Below are positions 10,820 to 23,410 of a DNA stretch of 64,000 nt, piece by piece. The notes under the pieces were generated by a model. That model was given only the letters and a program-made list of their open reading frames with translations. It was not told where the DNA came from and did no database searches. Origin of the DNA: Linanthus parryae (Eukaryota > Streptophyta > Magnoliopsida > Ericales > Polemoniaceae). A program made the position numbers and the translations under genes. Position 1 is the stretch's first letter; each line of letters begins with the position of its first letter. The stretch spans positions 117,781,057-117,845,056 of the forward strand of contig JALGPY010000001.1 in NCBI GenBank assembly GCA_023055425.1, given 5' to 3'.

Positions 10820-12360
10820 TAGTATCCTAGGCCTTATCCTTCCCTGCTTGTGAAGAATGGAAAGTAGCTTTACAGAAAAAGTTGGAGCCCAAAAAGGCCA
10901 ACCATGTCTAATACTTGGTTGATTTTTGGATGGACGCAAGACTATTGGAAATCAGTGGGTTTCCAGTTTCAAGCACAGACAGAAGCATAGAAAGGTATTA
11001 GTCTTGCATGGTAGCGAAATTCTACACCTACCAGTAGGGTGTGGACTATGATGAGAAATTCTCTCCAATGTTCAAGGTATACTTGCATCGATTCGACGAG
11101 CAATTATCCCCAATAGTCAGGGTAGTGAGGATTGTGTTGATTCGCTTTATATTGGCTATAGTAGCGAACATGGACCTAGAGCTCCGTCAGATGGACGTGG
11201 TGACTGCATTTCTTGATGGAGATATCTAAGAGGAGATAATACGAATCAACTAGAGGGGTTTGAGGCAAAAGGTCAAGCGCACAAAGGAGTGCAAGCTGAC
11301 TAAGTCATTGTATGATCTTAACTAGTTCTCTAGTCAGTAGTATTTGAGATTTCATCAGGGTTTCATTTACCATGTGATTACGATGATCGATGAACAACAT
11401 TGTGTGTACGCCAAGCGCTCTAGGAGAAGACTTACTAATCATGTCATTTTATGTAGACGACATACTATTGGCCAGTAACAATTCAGGATTGTTCGTATCC
11501 ACCAAGAGTGGTTATCCTCTCAATCTGCGATGAATGATATTGGTGGGGCGAGTTGCATTCTCGTTCATTCATAGAGACTCTTGCATTGTCGCTAGAAGTT
11601 TGCATCAAGAAGATACTTGAACGATTCCATATGTTGGACTCAAAACCATATGATACTCATGTAGCGGGTGGTGAGACTTTTTTTCGAGCCTATGTAGGTG
11701 CCCCAAGATACCATAAAAGATAGACTAGATGACAAGAATACCCAATGCAAGGGAAGTTGTGAGTCTTATGTACATATGATGTGTACTAGACCAACATATT
11801 CTATGAAGTCAGATTAGTTAGTGGATTTTAGGCAAATCCTTGTTACGGACACTAAAAGACAGTCACGAGGTTACTTAGGTATCTCAAAATGGATCAAGGA
11901 CCACGTGTTGTTCTATCAGAATTTGTAACTTTGACTTGTCACATACACTGATGTGATTAGGGATGGGAACCTAGACACACGCAAATCCTCCTCACCCTAC
12001 GTTGTTTTCACGCTTGGTGGAGAGGCCTTCACATGGAATAGCAATAAGCAATATTGTGCCGCTGTGTCGAGGATGGAGGCGGAGTACGCTGCATGTTCTG
12101 CTGTGGAGCAGAATTGTGTTAGGTTGAAAAGACTTTTGGTCAGCTTAGGAGTTGTTGAAAAATCTACTACCTTTTATTGTGATAGTATGGCAGCCATAGC
12201 GGAGTGCTAATGAACCAAGGCACCAAGGTAAATCCAAACACATATGGATAAAGTACCATTTCATTATGGATGTGGTACCCACCTAAGAGGTAATCTTGGA
12301 GTGTATCCTTACAGGCCAAAGGGTGGCTCACCCATTTCCGAACCACTTGTAAGAGTTCTC
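10820..12360 (+). pseudogene. Highly degraded copia pol relic (RT and RNase H)
   Basis: Scattered copia blocks appear in order on the plus strand with many stops and frame changes: a 'YDEKFSPMFK' region (11044), 'RQMDVVTAFLDGDI' (about 11185-11226), a lost YVDD region, 'MCTRPTY' (about 11780), and an RNase H block at 11953-12210 with 'WNSNKQYCAAVSRMEAEYAA' and 'FYCDSMAAIAEC'. Residues differ clearly from copia elements 1 and 2, so this is another, older family. No intact domain is left. Confidence 0.75.
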
Positions 12361-13800
12361 TTTGTGGATCATGTTAGAGAGTTGGGAATCGTCAGTTGGT
12401 GACTTGCTATGTGATTGATGAATATTCGAGACATTGACATTTGGATTTTTAATTGGATTTTTACTTGGTTAGTATGCATGTTTTGTTTGGTACGTATGTG
12501 ATATGTTGTATTTCCCATAATAAAATTAAGCATGACACGCAGACATTGCGATTGACGCACTCACACGAGCAATCAAATTTGGCGTCGTAGATGGTGAGCA
12601 AAGATGAGACAAATTCCTCATTACACTAGAACGCTGAATGGAATGATTCATTTGTAGTCTTGGATAAATGCCAAGATGAGGGTGCGCACCCAAAACATGG
12701 TGAATTCCCTTAAGCCATGTAAGTTGTTGAAAATCCAGCGATAACTAATTTTAGGGTGCATTCATATGTTAAATTTCGGTACTCGGGTTTGGCACTAGAG
12801 GGCGACTTAACAAGAATCTGCATAGTGGTCCTTATGAGATATTATGAGATAATACATGCGCTCTAGTGGGAGTTTAAGCACTATGACGTATCTTTCCATA
12901 AACACATGCTAAAGAGCGACATGGGATGGTGAGTTGAGTAGTCCAATGACTCTTCACCGTGTGAGACTTGTTGATCATCCGAGTATGATTGACATTGTGT
13001 ACCTTTACTACTCTTAACTGCATCGTGAAGAGACGGATTGGTGGTGCTACTTTGGCATGGCACCTACAGCTCATGAATTAATGATTCGGCCTTCCGGACA
13101 TCACTAGGAAAGCAGCCAATCCGGATTCAAGCGACACACATGGGAAGATTCGCATTGCATCACACTATGTTAGTTCATAGGGCCCGCTTGTGAGACCCAT
13201 GTGGGGTCATGCAAGTTTTGAATAAAGCACTAGCATGTTAGACGCATTCGAGTATCGTCTGTGGGACTAGACATGTTCATTGTTTATGAGATGGCATATG
13301 ATAGAATATGGGGGATACGAGAGTTAGACTATGCATTATCTTTTTAGAGGTTGAGTCTTCCTGCGCTGGCTCAATGAGTTTGGTGTATGGGTCTCCAATA
13401 ATGCAGGTACTCTAATTAGTCGCACGACACTACAGCACAAAGTTCTTGTCGATGTTGTTGGAGATTGAGGAAATTGTTAGAGTTATGCACAGCCCCATGG
13501 AAGAATGGGAGATGTTCGATATATTATATGAATTTATATGATACACCCAAAGGGGCTACACTGTAATTTTTATAAATGTAAGGGAGTTAACATCGTAAAC
13601 CCTAGAGGTGTCTGTGTTGCAAATAGGTATAATATATTATATATATAGATTGTTTTTACACGTATTTGAAAGGATATGAGACGACTATAGTACGATTCGT
13701 AAACTCTCTCTACGATAATTCTATCTTACACATCCAATGAGCGTGTGTGGATATCAATGTTCGCTCAAGATGTTCTCATTTCTGCTGGGAGCTAAAGCAT
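12361..13800. other. Tail of the degraded copia relic, LTR remnant possible
   Basis: There is no coding sequence. The stretch follows the RNase H relic. At about 13450-13800 it includes a 'TTGTTAGAG...' start and a stretch ending near '...ATCCAATGAGCGTGTGTGGATATCA...', which looks like decayed LTR material. Borders cannot be fixed. Confidence 0.35.
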
Positions 13801-15395
13801 GTGAACATCAATGCCATGTATCATCACGCTTCCGCTACTAGTATCATATATCATGCTAGGTATGCATGTAGATTTTCCAACACAGACTCTATGTGTCTAT
13901 GTTAAAGGTAACGGGTTCTTAGTTCTCACCGTTAATAACATTCTCTCCCTCGTTACATGTATAATCTCAAAACTATTTTCACACTCGAAACAAAACAATG
14001 CACGTGAATGCCGCAAAGCTGAAAATTTGCACTGAGTATATAAATGTTCAACCAAAACAAATGGTCATCAACTAATCACACTTAGCTTTTCTATCGAACT
14101 AAAGCTTTTAGTGTATATTAAAGTTTACATTCAAAATAAATGTTTACCCCACATATTGGATGAGCAACACAATTATGTTCCCATAAAACAATAATGGTAT
14201 AATGCAACGCGAATTAAATACTAAAATAGTAAAATGTAATTATGTTTTGTTCAAAAAATAACGTAATCGTGTTGGGTTTTAACTCTGCAATTGATGATCT
14301 AGTACTAACTAATACTAATTTGTTTATGGCAAAGTAATCAGATTATTAGGAATAAAAGACGTAGTTGTACACTCTACTTTTAACTATAAAAAATGTTTTA
14401 GAAGGAGCGTGCGTGTTGATGCGGAACTAAACAAAGTCTTTTAACCAAATAATTTGGATCCACTGTTGGAGACAAACCATAGGATGAAAGAAAAAGGATT
14501 AGGAACCTTCTTTTACTAGCTTTTAGTTTTTTGTTAACTCGTAGAGTTCACACCAGCGGCGCCGCCATCTCTCCGGCCACCCTCAGGACAATCTCTGGCA
14601 ACCCCCACCTCCTCCTACAGCCTTTTGTTGTCAACTCCAGGAAACAAAAGATAAAACCATCATATGTTGCTCCTGCTTTGTAATGCCGTAGCTTTGAAAA
14701 AATGCCAAAATGTGTCTTTTGCAAAAACTGCTTTCAATCAATAAAGCAACCTAAATATATGAAGAGAAGTAACTCATCAAACATGTTTTGATTTAAGACA
14801 TTATATTGAACTTATCCATTGAATCAGTTCGAGTTGTTATTGGAGTAGGATTAACTGATGACAAACACGTGATACACAGTTGTGTGTTCTTATATCCGGT
14901 ACAAAGTTGGTCACCAGCCTATCGATCTGACTGTTACATCTTGTAGTAGTAAATAGTAATGGAGAGCTGTAACTTAAATAAATTCCCTATACTATTATGT
15001 GAGCAGTTGAAGTACTGAATGGTGAATACTAAGATCGATAATACTAATATTTTGAACTAAAGTGAAATTCAGTGAAAATTTTGAAAGCCTGCTAAGTTAT
15101 GCAGTAGTGCTTTCCAACTAATTAAGTTGCTATGTACGGTTAGATTTCAAATGGCGCCTTTTCTTTTTCTCAAGATTTTAACACTGGAATAGTGGAATCG
15201 AACTCTAGTTTATGTGAAATGTGACAACGAACGAGACTCACGTATGCTTGGTGTGGAAACATCTGATTTTTCTCATTTAGATCACTTAGGCTTTCGTTCA
15301 AATTGACAAATTAACTTGCTATTTTTGAAAACCATGCGGCATCCAAAACTTTACTACATAAACCTTTTTTTATCTCATGAAGAAAGGGAGTCTGT
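13801..15395. other. AT-rich intergenic DNA, nothing recognised
   Basis: There are only short ORFs without motif content. A GC-richer patch at about 14560-14630 ('ggcgccgccatctctccggcc') stands out from its surroundings but shows no frame I can defend. Confidence 0.4.
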
Positions 15396-15530
15396 CACTG
15401 TGGCGTAGCCATGAATTGGCCAAGAATGAGGCACAGTTTAAAATATCTGCCAAGATAAAGAAGGTATTTGCGTTTATTAAAAACTTTTGGGGGAAGTGAC
15501 CCCCTTGCAACCGATAGGCTCCGGCCCTGG
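15396..15530. mobile_element. Small MITE-like repeat with CACTGTGGCGTAGCC ends
   Basis: The left end CACTGTGGCGTAGCCAT and the reverse complement of the right end (CCAGGGCCGGAGCCTAT) are similar, giving an element of about 135 bp with imperfect terminal inverted repeats. The ends resemble the common plant motif CAGTGGCGGAGCCAGGA, which also begins at 63640 in this window. Flanking target duplication is not clear. Confidence 0.4.
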
Positions 15531-16673
15531 TCTCTAGTTTACTCGCCCTTTAGGATCAATATGTTAAATATTTCTTTGTTTATCTTATGTGATTTTTCAT
15601 GATTCGAGCTTTTAACTCATATTGAAACGAATGACAAGCCAGAGAATCATCATGTTTTCTCATTCTTAACACAGTATTTCGAACATATATATTGTGTTGG
15701 GAGTTTTTAGTTTTCTTGGTGTATATACATGAACTGACTTTTGTCTTCTTAGATCGTCTTACGTAAATCAGCAGTAGAGTTTGAAAACGATTAACCTTAA
15801 TGCCATGTTTAACCGTCCACAGTTACGTGTCAATGTAGCTAAACGACCATTATTTATACAAAACATGTAACTTTCAGATGGCATTCACTGTGAAGATTTG
15901 GGTATCGACGAATAAATGTGCAGGTGACATTTGGAATTGGGGACCAAAAATCCACTACTAACTAATCTCCAAATCATAAAGTGATCTACAAAATGTGTTA
16001 ATCTTTCCATTTAATCTTTGATTTGCCAGCCATATGATCTTCTGTTGATAGTCAAAGATCGAAAAGCTCGTAACAACTCATCAAGTCACTAACAAGATGT
16101 TATTAGGACAAGTAATGCCTATCTAGGTAAAACTTGATTGATCATCTAGTGTAAATCTGACAAAGTGAACTTTATTTAATGGGTGTAACTATTTTAATTG
16201 CTTTTAAATTTTAGTGGTTAATTAGGAAAGTGAGATGGATCTACTTAAGAAGATAAATATCAATTAAGAAAAATTGGATACGTTGATCTCTGTACAATAT
16301 AATCTTGTGTATTAAGTACGAACGACGATGAATTTGATCACCCCTAAAGCTAACAGTACTTAAAGAAGAAGAAAAAAAAAAAAAAAAAGAGGCCTTATAT
16401 TCAATAAGTTTATCAGAAAATAGAAATTCTGTCATAAAAAATAGTGTGAGAAGTTAGGTTCTACGAATGTGCTCAATATATGTCATCACAGTCGATATTT
16501 TCGAATAAATTTACTATGAACTAAAATATAAAAGTTGTATGATTCTAGGTTTCAATGATGTTGAATTGCAAAAGATGTGGAAAATTCTCACCCGTTACAC
16601 TTAAAATGTGTTTACTTCAGATTCACTTGCGCATCACACAACAAACAATAAAATGCATCTGATTTTAATTTGA
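15531..16673. other. AT-rich intergenic DNA, nothing recognised
   Basis: There are no protein-like frames and no clear repeat borders. An A-run lies at about 16370-16389. Confidence 0.4.
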
Positions 16674-16895
16674 TTAGCTCTCTACACTTCCACATGTTAT
16701 CTTCGAGATCACAAATCTTCCATTATAAACCAAATCTTCAGATAATTGTTCTTGCCTAGTAAGATCATTCCGCGTGTTTTCAAGTTTCTCAGAGTCCTCT
16801 TCTCCAGTGTTGACGTTTCTCTTATTCCTTCGTATTCCGCCTGCGTCAATCAGAACAAAAGCAACAAAGAAAACAACTAAACAAAGACTATGCAT
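16674..16895 (-). CDS. Hypothetical small secreted-type peptide ORF
   Basis: This minus-strand ORF of 73 codons starts at ATG 16895. The first 20 residues (MHSLCLVVFFVAFVLIDAGG) look like a signal peptide. A charged, Glu/Asn/Arg-rich region follows, with a single Cys near the C-terminus. An in-frame ATG 30 codons upstream exists, but the shorter start gives the better signal peptide. Against a simple gene, the pyrimidine-rich run ending TTGACGCAG at about 16843 looks like a splice acceptor, so the second half may instead be an exon. I recognise no family. This is the only stretch between 13.8 and 21.4 kb that looks at all protein-like. Confidence 0.25.
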   Translation of the reverse strand: MHSLCLVVFFVAFVLIDAGGIRRNKRNVNTGEEDSEKLENTRNDLTRQEQLSEDLVYNGRFVISKITCGSVES

Positions 16896-19800
16896 AGTAA
16901 CAAGGAAGAAAAATGGGGAATCTGATGATAATACTAAACATGAAAGTACAGTGGTATTGAAAAGGAACTGATTTAGATAGTTCATGAGCTTAGTCTAGAT
17001 ACAATGTCTTGTAATAATTAATTTGGAATTATTCTATTTCTTTCTTCTAACTTCCCCTCTTTTTGTTGTTGTCGTTGTTTTTGAGTTAATATACAACAAG
17101 TGTACATGCTTGCACATAAGTTTCATTATTAATTTCGATTGAACAAGTAACAATGACTAGGATAGGACCCCTCTAATGCCTGCCTGGTGCATAGTCCACT
17201 TATATATGGCATATACTATTTCATTCTCTTTTAGCAATGATTTTTTGTTATTTTCTGTGAGCTTCATTTACTTTAAACACGTGTTTTTTTTCCTAGTTAA
17301 GAAAGTAGAATGTACTTGATCTGCAAGTGTGATTAGTCAGTTCATACGATGTTAACTTGTCGTTATGACGGATTTAAGAAAAAGTCCCACTTAGATGTGG
17401 GAAGAGTTAAGGTTAGTTATATATACGTGCTGATTTCTCAAAGTTTCACTATTGTTTTTTTTTATTGTATTTTATAATACATGTCGTTTTATAAGTTTTT
17501 GCATTATTTTTTGTGATTTGTTTAAGTATAACCTAAATTGTTACGCAGAGCTAATATTTTCTGTAAATACGGCAGTGCTAATAAATCATTATCGAAACAT
17601 GTTAATCTTGAGAACTAGTTAAATTTGTTATTGTAAGTTAAAAATTACAAAAGTATTGTGCTTTGAAGAAACATGCCAAATGACGCGACTAAAAAATATA
17701 TTGGCATTACAAGTACAATTTGGCATATGTGTGTGAACTCAAGCAGTGGTTCCCAAAGAAGAACATGTACACAAATAAGTGAGACAGAACTTTTTCTTTC
17801 TCTCTATGCCATTGGGGACATCTGGTTGGTGAAATCCCCAACAAGATCATGCCTTAAACCTATAGAAAACACAATGGCAATGTTGTTATGTGAGACAAAA
17901 GACAATTAAATACAAATTAAGCATAACTTTAGTACCCACTAAAGTATATTTAACAAGCATGGAAGCTCAAAACCATTGCATTTGGCCAGTTAAGTTTATT
18001 CTAATAATTTTCATTTTACGCGTCACTAGAATGTGTATTCGAAAATTGTTTCATTACGAAAAGTTGATTAATTATATAATAGAGTTATAAATCATCTTTT
18101 TTACTAATTATATTAGTGAATGTAGGCTTCAACTCCTAGCTAGGTTGCCTATAAAGTTTATTGAGACCTTCTCGTTGGTTGACCATTCGTGCATTCTTAG
18201 GCTTACTTGTCAACAAAGGAAGCTATTGCTTTCCTGTTTACAAAAACTTATCTTTCGACAAGCTTTTTACACAACTAGCTGATTAATGGGTTGTCGCAAT
18301 CTTCTCAAAAGACCATGGGACTAAAGCTTATCTTCAATCAAAATATAACAACTGACGGAAATAGGAACTTAAATGAGTCGATGTTTGTTGTCTAAATAGT
18401 TATAAACAACTGATTCGGTATCTGCCTATATGCATGGTGCTCATTCCCATTATGAAGAATATATGCCTCCATATTCTAAGTATTTTTAAATGACTACAAG
18501 AAACCTACTATTCATATCTGATCGAATCGTGCTTTAAAATGTTCTGATTCGGGAGATTGAACTAATAGTACTCCATTTTTTCCTAATGTAAGCCCCTTCT
18601 AGTTCCGTGACTTTCATGATAAGCTGCCTTAAAAGACAAATCTTCTGGTATCGTATTTTTAGGTCATTTAGATTAGGACATTCAGTTTGAAGAAATCTAA
18701 GTGAAGCTAAGCCCATATGCAACTATTAATTTATAACTCAGACTCATTTACATGTAGAGCCGCACAGGCATTGACGTTTGTCCAGTCTCACTGCACAGGC
18801 ACTTATATATTCTTTCTTATGGAATATCTCTTGCTCATTTAGTGCCATTTGTCTATGCTATAACGAATTTACAAATAACACTGTCATATATAATAGTAAG
18901 AGTTAAAAGTTTTAGGCTGGTGGCACTTGACCCTTTGCCCTTTTTCAGACATTTATGATGCTATTTCACTTACAAAACATCGAAATTAATTATTAGTCTT
19001 TTTGTAATGTTGTAGTATGTGCTTCAAGGTATCACATTGAACTTGCCTAGATTAGCTTATTTAAGATTTTACGAAAATTCAGATTATTAGAATGAATGAT
19101 TAAGAGAACTAGAGAGGGTGTATTGTTTTAGACTCAACCACTCGTTTTAACAATCTAAAATCTCAAATCTTAATTAAGCTCATTCAAACAAGAGTCGTTG
19201 TAGAAATAATGAAGAATAATATTGTCTTTGCATAAAATACGTAAAACATTTACTTGGTCTTGTCCAGAAAGTGTGAATTATACCCAGAAACAAGTGGATG
19301 CCTTCAACATTCACCTAGTAGACATCAAATTCTATGAACACCGTGAAAAAAAAAATAGTTTTAAAATAAGATGGTCAACTCAAGGAGATAAAAAACAAGG
19401 TCAAACTAGGGAAATGTTGACCCGTTGATTGAAGTGGCATTTCCATAGAAGTATGGATTTATGGCAATCCTAGGTTGGTAGGTGATAAAGAATGCCATGT
19501 CTTTGTAATCAAGCTCATTCCATAAGTTGAATAACAAGCTAGCTTAAAATAATAATGTCAACCTAATTAGTAATACAAACTGAAGAGAAATAAGCACTTA
19601 AGTTGCTAATTAACCTAATTATTCACAGAGGTGGACTTGTAACATTTCAAAAAGTCCTACTTTGTTTACATTAGAGAATTGTAGTCGTAGTAGTAGTTGT
19701 CTCAATTTTCCCAACTTACATTGCTTATTTAGGTCAACAACATTGAAGTAGAGAAATGAGAGACTTCAACTTTCAAACCATTTGAATATATCAACTCAAT

Positions 19801-21386
19801 TTGGCAATCAAATCAGTTTTAGAAACTATTACATCAATCTTTATCAACAATATTCTGGCCTTTTGGGAGTTGTTGTGTATGTAATATTTGAATGTGATAT
19901 GTATAAATGCTTTGGTACAATTCCATTAAAGAAAATTAATGAGTTAGTTTTAGGTACAAGATCAGCTGATAGGGATTTGTAATCTTGAGTAAGAATTATT
20001 CACATTGGTTATATATGAATGTACATGAGTAAGCTAGGTTCAGTGTATGATTACGGCACGAATCAAAGTTGACTTTCCAGTCCGTTTGAAGTTTGGCTCG
20101 TTCTACTCCATAGTAAAATTTAAAAACGCGTGATTACGCCAGATAGTTCAAGTAACACGACGGTATAAAGGAAGGAATTCATTAGGAATTAAGAAGCATT
20201 GTCAGGGGAGAAACCCCATTGCCATCCAACAAAATGACCTCTCCAACAAACACAGGAGGGTTACAAAACCAATTGTTCGAGATAATCTCATTAGAAGACA
20301 GTTATTATAGCTTAGTGACTTTGTTGCAGTTAGTGCAATACTGCATGACATCGCGTCACTTGATTAACGATCCAACACCGAGAGCAAATTATATGTAATC
20401 TTGAAAAATAAGTGTCCAAGATTCGCGACACAACACAGTAATAGCAGTCTTATATATTAAGATCTTCAATCAACCGGCATAAATAAGTAGTCAGTTATTT
20501 GTCATTTGATCGTTGTGTCCATTACATTTCGAAATATTTATAAAGTCTCATCTCGAAAGCTTCAAGTTTATTGCAATGTTTTAAATTAACAAAGCTAGTC
20601 AATTTACTTAGAGTTCAATGAAATAATGTTTGCAAAAAAAAAAAAAAAAAAAAAAAATGAAATAAGTCATTGTGTGTGGTGTACAATATAATTTGATTCC
20701 GAGTGTTTAACCGTGTCTTTTTATTTATTTTTTTTTATTTATTTATAGAAACCAGTGATATAGAAAGTAGCCCATAAATAGGTCCAAAACCTCTGTGGAG
20801 AGTACATCTATGGCCCATTCAGGTGGGAAGAAAAACCAGAAGACACTAGTTTGGAAGTCTAGAGCCTTTTGGGCTATCGTATGAATTGTGTCTTTTATGA
20901 GTGTTTGGTCGAGTTTTATACTAGTAACAATTCCATTTTTCTAAAGTACACCGTCAACTCAATTTTTCCTCTAAAACCATCAATTCATACGATATATTCT
21001 ATATTCATCCCAAAATCGAACTTGGAGGTTTTGATAATTTAACCCAGTAGCCTCTTTTTCAAACACACCCAAGAATAGCACCAAAGAAAGAGAAACGAAA
21101 CACTTTAAATTTCTAACGTCAAAAACTGACATAGCAAGAAGAATATAAAATATATATATTTTTATGAATGTGTACGGGTGGAGTGGTGGACTACTATACT
21201 GGGCTCATTTTCGGTTGGGCTTTCACTGTATATGGGGTTAGCCTACATGTAGCATAAAGGGCTGAGTAAGAGTCACTACTTTTGGGTCAAATAAATGGGG
21301 TCGGAACTACATTAAGTGAACATAAATTATGGCAACTTTGTTGTCATTAATTTACGGGTAAAAGATAAAAACCAACGCTTGTGTAT
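16896..21386. other. AT-rich intergenic DNA, no supported gene
   Basis: Many short ORFs occur on both strands, none with a family motif. Notable only are a run of 24 A at 20634-20657, a 'GTCCCACTTAG ... TATATATA' pair at about 17384-17427 that mimics a plant snRNA promoter but has no snRNA after it, and a possible LINE RNase H scrap on the minus strand near 20160-20330. Confidence 0.4.
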
Positions 21387-23070
21387 GGATTATATACAAA
21401 TACATCTCTCATGGTTGGGTATATACAATTTGGTCCCCTGCTAACGGAACATCAGATGCCACATACCACCATTCCGTTATGTTCCATCCATAAGTCAATT
21501 TTTAGTATTTTTCTTTACTATTTTACCCTTAATTTGAAAAAAGTCTACTATACCCTTACCCAACTAACAAAAATTACACCACTCACCATCAATCCTAAGA
21601 AATTTGAAATGAAGAACACCACATTCATGTCTAAAACAACAACCTCAACAAGAATCGTATTTTTACAACGAACATAAATCCTTCAATTAATTAGACACAA
21701 TCCAAACAAAAACCCAAAAATTGATATATTCCTTAGCAGATATCAACAAGAACAGCATCTATTTAGCACAATAAGTTGCTGCAAAGTAGCTGAAAATACA
21801 ACAAAAAAGACGAGTCGAGATTCTCTGTATCCTTTATGTGTATCCTTCCATGTATCCTTACTATAATTGGTATATTTCATATTATTTTATTCGATTTGAT
21901 AGAATTTTGAAACAATTAAGTTGAACTAAAAAATAAGAAATATACCAATCATAGGAAGGATACATGGAATGATACACACAAAGGATACAGAGGATCCGGA
22001 AAAAAGACACCCCCCCCCCTCTCTCTCATTCTCTCTTGCTCTCTCTCTCTCTTAGTTCAGTATTCCTTCAGCGCCATTAACGATCTATCTTCAAAGACTT
22101 CATTTCCCATTTCTCTCTTCCGATCTCTCTGTGGGAAAACTCAATCTCCGCTTCCTCACCACTTCTGCGCCTAAACCGTATATTCATTCAACCTCGTCAC
22201 CATTTCTGTGACTGAACCCTATTTGCTTCCTTCAACCTCCTAACCATTTCTGCATCTTCTTCTCATTCCTCTACCTGAGACCTAGTCGCTGGAAAAAGTA
22301 GAGGACGAAGGTATCTGCCAGGAAAACACAGTAAGTTGTGTTGATTGGGTGAATCGATCTTCGCCACTCACAGAGGCGGCGGTCTGTGAAACCGGCTCTG
22401 GGAAGCGTGTAACGCGACGGCAGCAGCGGCGGAGGATTCAGGGGTTATACATGGAACGACCCATGTTCCATCCTCCTCTTCTCTTACCACAACTCGGACA
22501 CCACCACCACCCGTAACTGCGAAAAACGTCACCACTGACAACAAATCAGAAACAACCGCCAGTAACCAACCCATATATGCAACCTCAACGCCACAACCAA
22601 CCATATCCTCATACCAACCCACACCCTACAACCTCGGGGTTTGAGTGCTCCTCGAACTAACAGTTTGACTAGCTTTGGATCTTAAATTTTTGGTGGGTGG
22701 GTAAGTCAGTGAGGGTGGAGGAGTTTGGGAATTAGTTAGGTTTGGGTGGAGGAGGTGGTAGTGGTAGGTAGGTAGGTAGGATGATGTACAAAATCCGGAA
22801 TAGCGATGTAATTGCCAAAAATTGGGTTTAACCATCGTAATCTAGGTAGCAGTGGGTAGAGGAGGTCAAGAGAGAGAAGAAGGAAGATAAGGGGATGATG
22901 TTGGCGGATGAAAATGTTAGGTAAGAGAGAGAAATATTAGGCTAAATATACAAGTGATAATTCTGAAATATTTCAAGGGCAAAATTGTCTTTTTACTCCA
23001 TCCGTTATGGTTTTCCGTCAGCAGAGGACCAAATTCTATATACCCAAAAAGGAGGGTTTGTATATAATCC
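21387..23070. mobile_element. Candidate TIR transposon (MULE-like, non-autonomous)
   Basis: The left end GGATTATATACAAA at 21387 is repeated in inverted orientation at 23070. The similarity extends about 60 bases inward on both sides, through 'gggtatata.aatttggtcc.ctgct.acggaa'. The enclosed 1684 bp hold a 170-bp hairpin repeat (21823-21992) and a CT-rich, gene-like leader (about 22010-22330) followed by GC-richer sequence. No transposase is seen. Target-site duplications are not clear, so the exact ends may be off by a few bases. Captured host sequence, as in Pack-MULEs, is possible. Confidence 0.5.
21823..21992. repeat. Hairpin MITE-like inverted repeat of 170 bp
   Basis: The arms starting CTCTGTATCCTT (21823) and ending in its reverse complement (21992) match over about 55 bases with few mismatches, separated by an AT-rich loop of about 60 bp. 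It sits inside the larger TIR element, so it either inserted there or is part of it. Confidence 0.7.
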
Positions 23071-23410
23071 AATTGTAACTAGGATTTTCCAAGATCATAG
23101 TCAAACAGAATATGAAAACTGAAGCCCAAATAGGGGAGTGATAAGGTAATGGAGTCAAATAACAAACAAATAGAAGTTAAATCAACCATGAAAAGGAAAT
23201 TCGGTGAAAAAGAGACCATAGTAGCCATGCTTGTGGGTTACTCAAAGGTGAAGGAAAGAGAAAGTGCAAAAATCCAGAAAATGACAATGAGTTGACCTAT
23301 CTGTCGAAGGGTGACCTTAGCATGCAAATGGAAAAGGGGGAAGAGGGAAACAACAAAGTGAAAGACATGACAATTGAAACAGCACAGGCTGTATTACGTC
23401 CCTACCAATC
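23071..23410 (+). other. Probable 5' part of the LINE, non-coding now
   Basis: The sequence lies between the TIR element and the first recognisable endonuclease residues. It has a Lys/Glu-rich decayed frame, as expected of the ORF1/ORF2 boundary of a plant LINE, but nothing diagnostic. Confidence 0.35.

Noticed and set aside
17384..17470. Possible plant snRNA promoter (GTCCCACTTAG plus TATATATA)
   Set aside because: The upstream element deviates from the consensus and no U-snRNA sequence follows at the expected distance.
18534..18722. 62-codon minus-strand ORF, helical-looking
   Set aside because: No family resemblance, no flanking exons that I can join, and AT-rich surroundings; random ORF is the simpler reading.
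20160..20330. Minus-strand scrap resembling a LINE RNase H end ('PPVFVGEVILLDGNG')
   Set aside because: Too short and isolated to separate from chance; a protein search of the region would decide.
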